A stretch of DNA of 19,660 nucleotides from contig JBJKOY010000364.1 of assembly GCA_046706945.1 (NCBI GenBank), forward strand, positions 1-19,660, in the 5' to 3' direction. Source of the DNA: FEN-1297 sp046706945 (GTDB taxonomy: Bacteria > Bacteroidota > Ignavibacteria > Ignavibacteriales > Ignavibacteriaceae). Under the pieces are notes generated by a model, which was not told the DNA's origin, did no database searches, and saw only the letters and a program-made list of their open reading frames with translations. A program made the position numbers and the translations under genes. Below are positions 15,428-19,660 of this stretch, one piece after another; positions within the stretch are counted from its first letter, which is position 1, and each line of letters begins with the position of its first letter.

Positions 15428-16981
15428 TCAAAACCTGAACGGTTTGCGTTTGGTGAAAAGGCTCCATTCACTGCTCCAAAGACCTAAGCCTTCCGCAGTC
15501 TTTACCTGGACACGCCAATAGTATCTTTGCCCCATTGCAAAACCGGTATATTCCTTTGATGTATCCGTTGTAGTATAATCTTTTTCTATCTTTTCAAACG
15601 ACGGGTCGGTCGATAACTCGAAATGATATCCTTCGGCACCTTTCACACTCTTCCATTTAAAAATAATGCTTGCCGTGTCGACGTTCGACTGATAATTTGA
15701 CGGGGAGAATAAGTCTGTATAATAAGTAGTACCGTTTGAAAATGAAGGCTTGGACCATTTTATCCATTCGGAGAGATCAATGTTATAAGGACTGTCGGCT
15801 ATGCCGCCGGTATTAACGTTTTTCTTGCCGAAGAGGAACTTGTCGATAAAAGCTCCGATTTCCGGAGTTTGACTGTCAGGTACGCGGCAGTGTAAATGTC
15901 CTCCGATGACTGAAAAGCCGAACCTGTCCGGTATGCCCAGATCCTTGTAGATCTTCTTTGCGGCACTGCTGGCGACGTAGCACGATTGATTTGACAGCCA
16001 TGTATAGTTTGGATTTCCCGTAACATACAATGCTCTCGGAGCGACCATTGCCATTAACTCATGATGGTCTTCAGGCATATAGTAAACATTATCGCCGGAA
16101 AATTGCCGCATATCGTTTTTAAACCAGGTATAGCTGGTGCGGTCTATATCTTCCACGGTGCCGGCCGGCTCGGTATGAGAGTATCTCCAGGAAGTAGCTC
16201 CGCCGCCACCCGATTCAAGAGCAATCGTAAGGGCAATGCGCTCATCAAACGCTCCTGCAAAGAGAGCCATTTTTCCGGAGTAAGAACAGCCGACTACTCC
16301 GATATGTTTAAGATCTACGGGAAGCTTGTCCTTTACGAGTTCAAGTCCGTCGATCAAACGGCTGACGCCCCATGACCACGCGCTGTACTGGCCCGTATTA
16401 TCAAGGTTAAGATAGGGATAAAGCTTGTAATACGGGTTCGAGACGCTAGGCTTCCAATAGGATGTTACCTGATCCGCGTTGAATTTAAGCGTTATTATAT
16501 TTCGACTGTTCAAAATACTTGAAGGGATAAGAAAATGAACAGGTATATTCATACCGATCATTACCGGGAACGGACCTGTTCCGGACGGAATGTTAACTTT
16601 TGAGGATAGTATAAGCGTTTGTCCGTTCTTTGTAACTTTTACTGTAAGCATACTGTCGCTCTTGGAGTAATCGGCGGAAATAGTATCCGGGCGCGGAGGC
16701 TTTTCGCCGATCTCAAAATATTGTATCTGAGCGCCGATTTGTTCACGCCTTATCCTCCAATCGGAGTAGTACTTTATTCTTCCTCTGCCGTCGGACCACT
16801 CAAAGGGATCGGGCAAGTTTTTTACAAGGGGAAGCTTTTCTAAAATAGGCATGTACGGCACCGGGCAGTCGGCACCTGTATTTTCATTATTATAAACAAG
16901 CGGCCATTTTTCCTGGGCCGGGATCTCGTAGAATATCTGTGAAGCAAACAGAACGGCCAATAAAAGTATTAATTTTTTCAT
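15428..16981 (-). CDS. CE15 glucuronoyl-esterase-like hydrolase with a C-terminal FnIII-like domain
   Basis: A 517-residue secreted protein. The N-terminal 22 residues form a signal peptide ending IPAQ. The alpha/beta hydrolase domain carries CE15 hallmarks: GCSYSGK (231-237) with Ser233 as nucleophile, ALESGGGG with Glu256 exactly 23 residues later as in the fungal Cip2 enzyme, MAMVAPRAL, and GGHLHC (360-365) with the catalytic His. CE15 enzymes cut the ester between lignin alcohols and 4-O-methyl-glucuronic acid of xylan. The usual Arg after the nucleophile (GCSR) is Tyr234 here, so it belongs to a variant subgroup whose substrate may differ. Residues from about 410 to 510 look fibronectin type III-like (FKWKSVKGAEGYHFEL, RYYWRVQVK), and no T9SS tail follows. 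GGAG before the ATG supports the start. It may act in plant-polymer breakdown. Confidence 0.85.
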   Translation of the reverse strand: MKKLILLLAVLFASQIFYEIPAQEKWPLVYNNENTGADCPVPYMPILEKLPLVKNLPDPFEWSDGRGRIKYYSDWRIRREQIGAQIQYFEIGEKPPRPDTISADYSKSDSMLTVKVTKNGQTLILSSKVNIPSGTGPFPVMIGMNIPVHFLIPSSILNSRNIITLKFNADQVTSYWKPSVSNPYYKLYPYLNLDNTGQYSAWSWGVSRLIDGLELVKDKLPVDLKHIGVVGCSYSGKMALFAGAFDERIALTIALESGGGGATSWRYSHTEPAGTVEDIDRTSYTWFKNDMRQFSGDNVYYMPEDHHELMAMVAPRALYVTGNPNYTWLSNQSCYVASSAAKKIYKDLGIPDRFGFSVIGGHLHCRVPDSQTPEIGAFIDKFLFGKKNVNTGGIADSPYNIDLSEWIKWSKPSFSNGTTYYTDLFSPSNYQSNVDTASIIFKWKSVKGAEGYHFELSTDPSFEKIEKDYTTTDTSKEYTGFAMGQRYYWRVQVKTAEGLGLWSSEWSLFTKRKPFRF

Positions 16982-17110
16982 ATTGTTCTCCGGTACGAAT
17001 AATCGGTAGATTGAATCGTTTCAATTTATGAAAAAAATTAATAAATCAATAAGAAATTTACGGCATATTTTATAAACAATTTTAATTCGGGTACTGACAG
17101 CCGTAAAGCT

Positions 17111-17518
17111 TTATAACAGCACATTTCTTATTCTCCAAAGATAGATTACCAGCATTGCCGCCCAAATTGTAATTACTATAAACAGTACCGCGTCTGTCCA
17201 TACTCCTATCGGCGATTGGTAATTTAATTGCTCGTGAACTATCAAGTCATAGAGCACCATATTTATTCCTCCGATGCAACCGTACAACCAAAAACCGGAG
17301 ACAAGTATCCCGGTTGCAAATGCCCATTTCTTCATCCTAAAAAGACCGGCCCCGGTTATTATTGCCAGTACCGCGGCCGTTCCTTCGGATGCTATCGGTA
17401 CGGATTTAAGTGGCATCCCGTCGATTATGTACTTTGTCCAGTATCCCAACATCATTAATCCCAATAGGAAAATAATGATTGAGATAACCGTTATGCTTTT
17501 GGGTTTTGTATTATCCAT
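17111..17518 (-). CDS. Small four-helix inner-membrane protein, unknown function
   Basis: A 135-residue protein with four clear hydrophobic segments: VISIIIFLLGLMMLGYW (near 10-27), AAVLAIITGAGLF (near 48-60), FATGILVSGFWLYGCIGGI (near 67-85) and AVLFIVITIWAAMLVIYLW (near 110-128). Charged residues at both ends (MDNTKPK, WRIRN) and between helices 2 and 3 (RMKKW) suggest both termini and that loop face the cytoplasm. GGGG lies six bases before the ATG. No family is recognised; it resembles the many small polytopic proteins of unknown role. It lies 129 bases upstream of the CE15-like gene on the same strand. Confidence 0.75.
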   Translation of the reverse strand: MDNTKPKSITVISIIIFLLGLMMLGYWTKYIIDGMPLKSVPIASEGTAAVLAIITGAGLFRMKKWAFATGILVSGFWLYGCIGGINMVLYDLIVHEQLNYQSPIGVWTDAVLFIVITIWAAMLVIYLWRIRNVLL

Positions 17519-17606
17519 TTCGAACCCCGTTTATTTTTTTATATCGGGAGGCGGCAAATATTAAATTTGCCGGACCTTTTTACGCTTTTATTGAAATAGG
17601 TAAGTA

Positions 17607-18047
17607 TTATTGATGCTTCGGAGGTTGAAGATCAATATACGTAGGTTCGTTACGATCGCAGGTAATGCGGCCGTCCTTGTAGTGAAGCTCGGTTACTTGT
17701 ATAGAGCTCCGCCGCTTCTCATACGGATCCCACGTTGAAAGAGAATCGTTTTGTCCCGGCTGCGTAAAATAAAACAGATATGCTCTGCCGTTATTAACGA
17801 CAACGTCGCAATGATGTCCTTTGGCGCTATCATCCCTGCCTGTCCCCGGCTTTTTTAAAAGATTTCCGGGAATTCTTTTCCATGAAATTAAATCATCGGA
17901 TTCATATTCTGCCAGTCCGTCCCATACGTCGGTAAACATCCAGTATTTGCCTTTCCATTTAAAAACCTTCGGCCCTTCGCCCGGCTGGTCCCCCACGGCT
18001 TTGCCCTTGTCTTTCCAATGATACAGGTCTTTGCTATCGGCATAAGA
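17607..18047 (-). pseudogene. GH43-like glycosidase, 5'-truncated remnant
   Basis: About 146 codons resemble the C-terminal part of a family GH43-type five-bladed propeller glycosidase: LSYADSKDLYHWKDKGKAVG, GPKVFKWKGKYWMFTDVW, YESDDLISWKR, GHHCDVVVNNGRAYLFYF and YEKRRSSIQVTEL. Recognisable homology begins at about 18047. The N-terminal half, with most of the active site, is absent, and the upstream sequence belongs to the outer-membrane-like gene ending at 18096. The two frames coincide and only a TGA at 18096-18098 separates them. A GTG at 17994-17996 could start a 129-residue product, but it has no ribosome-binding site and would lack most of the fold. Confidence 0.7.
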
Positions 18048-18095
18048 TAAAAGAGTTGCCTCTTGGAATGCGGACCGGCAGAGAATAATACAATC

Positions 18096-18659
18096 TCAAA
18101 AGTAATATCTTGCTCCGACGGATAGATCAATACCGCTGGCATAAATCGGCTGTCCGGGAAGCTTCTCTGCGGTTAAAGGTATAATGTCAACGCTTGATTC
18201 GAGATGAAAACTAATCCGTGACCGATCGATGCTGCCCGTAAAGAACTCAAACCCTAGGCCGAGATATCCTCCGAACCCTTTATCATCCGATATTTTACGC
18301 CCGGGCAATGTATAGGCGGCACCCCCGACCAGGCACAATCTAATAGACCCTGCTAAAGTCCCGGCAATGTACACTGCGCCGAATCTCAAATTCGCATAAG
18401 GCAGCGCCTGTTCCGAGGCGCTTGAAAGCGGAATATTGAAAATATAAAAAAGATGGCCTGAAAAGCGGAATGCAATTTTGCCGTTAAAGAAATAAGGGGT
18501 TGTTATTGTCAAACCCGCCCCGGGCTGGTTCCGGATTTCGTTTAAATTTAAACCCAGGGAAAAATTCGAAGCCGGGACTTCAAGGCTGTCGTTTGCAGAT
18601 GCTGTTGATGAGCCCGGCAGGATATATATGAAGAATATCAGGATAAATAATTTATTCAT
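18096..18659 (-). CDS. Putative outer-membrane beta-barrel or secreted protein
   Basis: A 187-residue protein with a signal peptide (MNKLFILIFFIYILPG, cleavage near ASAND). The rest alternates polar and hydrophobic residues in strand-like stretches (GLTITTPYFFNGKIAFRF, GYLGLGFEFFTGSI, ISFHLESSVDII) and ends in SVGARYYF. A terminal aromatic Phe in the last strand is a classic mark of outer-membrane barrels. About eight strands are possible, but I cannot name a family. AGGAAAG precedes the ATG. The stop codon lies where the truncated GH43-like remnant begins, so the last residues could come from the junction. That seems unlikely, since the final strand looks complete. Confidence 0.65.
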   Translation of the reverse strand: MNKLFILIFFIYILPGSSTASANDSLEVPASNFSLGLNLNEIRNQPGAGLTITTPYFFNGKIAFRFSGHLFYIFNIPLSSASEQALPYANLRFGAVYIAGTLAGSIRLCLVGGAAYTLPGRKISDDKGFGGYLGLGFEFFTGSIDRSRISFHLESSVDIIPLTAEKLPGQPIYASGIDLSVGARYYF

Positions 18660-18694
18660 CTGTCTTTCCTGTTTATCTGAAAAAATATTCGGAC

Positions 18695-19660
18695 CTAAGG
18701 TTCTTTAGTCGGCCATTTTTTTATACTGCTTACTGTTTTGTCGAGCATGGTTACTATTGCAAAATCGTCACCTGTCGATGCAAGCAAATTATGCTCGTCG
18801 TGGGGATCGCGCTTATTGAATATTGCAACATAATTAACTCCGCCCGGATACCAGCGCGCCGCTGCGAATGTGCCGGGCATTGCTCCGAAAGCCGAGACAT
18901 TTCCGAATTGCAGTTTTGAGCGCGGTGAGCCGTCCGGCCAGTAAGCCTGCATAAATAACAACAACGCGCGGCCGGATACAATAACGCCGCTGGCGCCTTC
19001 GTGGGCCTCCGGGTGCATGCCCCCGTCGGGCATCGACACTGTTAACGGCGGTTGAAATATACTTGTTGCCGCCAGTCTGCTGTCATACCAAGGCTCGCGC
19101 GGATTTCGGAACTCCGGCAGGCTTCGTCCGATCTCAATTTCATTATCTTCAACTCCCAGGAGATTAAAAATATTTTCTTTCACATAATCTATGTAGCTTT
19201 GTCCCGTCACCTGCTCTATAATAGCTCCCAGCAGCACATGTCCGAAATTAGAGTATTCATAGAGCGTACCCGGTGCGCGGACCAGCGGCTGCCCCATCAT
19301 GAATCGAATAATATCGCGTCTTGAAGGAGGACTTGCGATGCCGAGTTTGTTGGCGATGTATAGCGATTTGAAAATAAGCCCGTTAAAGATCTTTTCATCC
19401 CAGCCGACTTTATGATCCAGAAGATTTTGAACGTTAAGCTCTTTCAAACGCGGATCGGGTTTGCCGAAAGGCTCGATATTCAACCAGCACTTGCCGGTGG
19501 AACCGGGTAAGTAAAAAACCTTATCTGTTGCCTTCAAACGGCCTTCGCGTATGAGCTTCTTTACTGCTGCCTTTGTGATAGGCTTTGTTATGCTTGCGAT
19601 TCGCAGCATTGCGTTGCAGGGCAGCGGTATTTGAAGCTCCTTGTCCTTCCAGCCGTAACC
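18695..19660 (-). CDS. Serine beta-lactamase-family hydrolase (5' partial)
   Basis: An open frame of 321 codons runs from the window edge to TAG at 18695-18697, so the start lies outside. It belongs to the beta-lactamase / penicillin-binding-protein-like (class C, esterase-like) superfamily. The visible start GYGWKDKELQIP leads to RIASITKPIT with the catalytic Ser and Lys (SxxK) coded near 19583-19594. YSNFGHVLLG carries the second motif (YSN), and the stretch with GGMHPEAHEGASG may hold the third. Family members include peptidases, esterases and beta-lactamases acting outside the cytoplasm. Resistance cannot be inferred from this. It lies 35 bases upstream of the outer-membrane-like gene on the same strand, so the two may be co-transcribed. 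Confidence 0.85.
   Translation of the reverse strand, partial: GYGWKDKELQIPLPCNAMLRIASITKPITKAAVKKLIREGRLKATDKVFYLPGSTGKCWLNIEPFGKPDPRLKELNVQNLLDHKVGWDEKIFNGLIFKSLYIANKLGIASPPSRRDIIRFMMGQPLVRAPGTLYEYSNFGHVLLGAIIEQVTGQSYIDYVKENIFNLLGVEDNEIEIGRSLPEFRNPREPWYDSRLAATSIFQPPLTVSMPDGGMHPEAHEGASGVIVSGRALLLFMQAYWPDGSPRSKLQFGNVSAFGAMPGTFAAARWYPGGVNYVAIFNKRDPHDEHNLLASTGDDFAIVTMLDKTVSSIKKWPTKEP

Noticed and set aside
17888..18142. An 84-codon minus-strand frame across the barrel/GH43-like junction
   Set aside because: It is out of frame with both recognisable sequences, has no family motif and no ribosome-binding site.
18695..19660. Calling the SxxK protein an antibiotic-resistance beta-lactamase
   Set aside because: The superfamily includes many esterases and peptidases, and the gene is partial. 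Motifs alone do not support resistance.

Overview
The window looks like a chromosomal stretch from a Bacteroidota/Ignavibacteriota-type bacterium. The strongest reason is the set of five adjacent secreted proteins (6716-15258). Each has an N-terminal signal peptide, and each ends in a type A sorting domain of the type IX secretion system (T9SS), of the form NYPNPFNPST...GVYFYR...KKMVLLK. This C-terminal wording is typical of Ignavibacteria and related lineages, but the species cannot be told from the window. No tRNA, rRNA, CRISPR array, transposase or phage gene was recognised.

Layout: (1) 2-2239 (+) is the 3' part of a family GH2 exo-beta-D-glucosaminidase-like glycosidase, whose start lies outside the window. 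(2) 2283-5009 (-) holds an AT-rich gene for an unusual fusion of a CitE/HpcH-type lyase with an SGNH-hydrolase-like domain, and a metallo-beta-lactamase-fold hydrolase. (3) 5140-5925 (-) is a decayed stretch. It has two gene remnants in different frames (one an alpha/beta hydrolase missing its nucleophile region) and a short intact zinc-ribbon gene of 59 codons. (4) 5949-6715 is AT-rich and has no convincing gene. (5) 6716-15258 (+) is the core of the window: five co-directional genes for T9SS-exported beta-propeller proteins, ended by a clear intrinsic terminator at 15262-15311. (6) 15428-19660 (-) holds a CE15 glucuronoyl-esterase-like enzyme, a four-helix membrane protein, a 5'-truncated GH43-like remnant, a small outer-membrane-like protein and the 3' part of a serine beta-lactamase-like hydrolase.

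The propeller array is the most interesting part. Three genes (8166, 10287, 11434) are built from Asp-box (BNR/sialidase-type) repeats of about 41 residues. Counting full units plus the split unit formed by the two ends gives 14, 7 and 14 blades. The flanking genes, made of LVIVD-like and WNG-type repeats, each count to 7. The array appears to have grown by duplication of a two-gene block and by swapping of sorting domains: genes 1 and 3 share one sorting-domain type, genes 2 and 4 another. In gene 3 the sorting domain carries an in-frame deletion that removes the GVYFYR core. In genes 2 and 3 the 123-bp coding repeats are very alike at the DNA level, which suggests recent expansion or homogenisation.

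The enzymes around the array (GH2, CE15, the GH43 remnant) suggest a polysaccharide-degrading lifestyle. The propeller proteins are most simply read as cell-surface or secreted binding proteins. Their ligand cannot be inferred from sequence.
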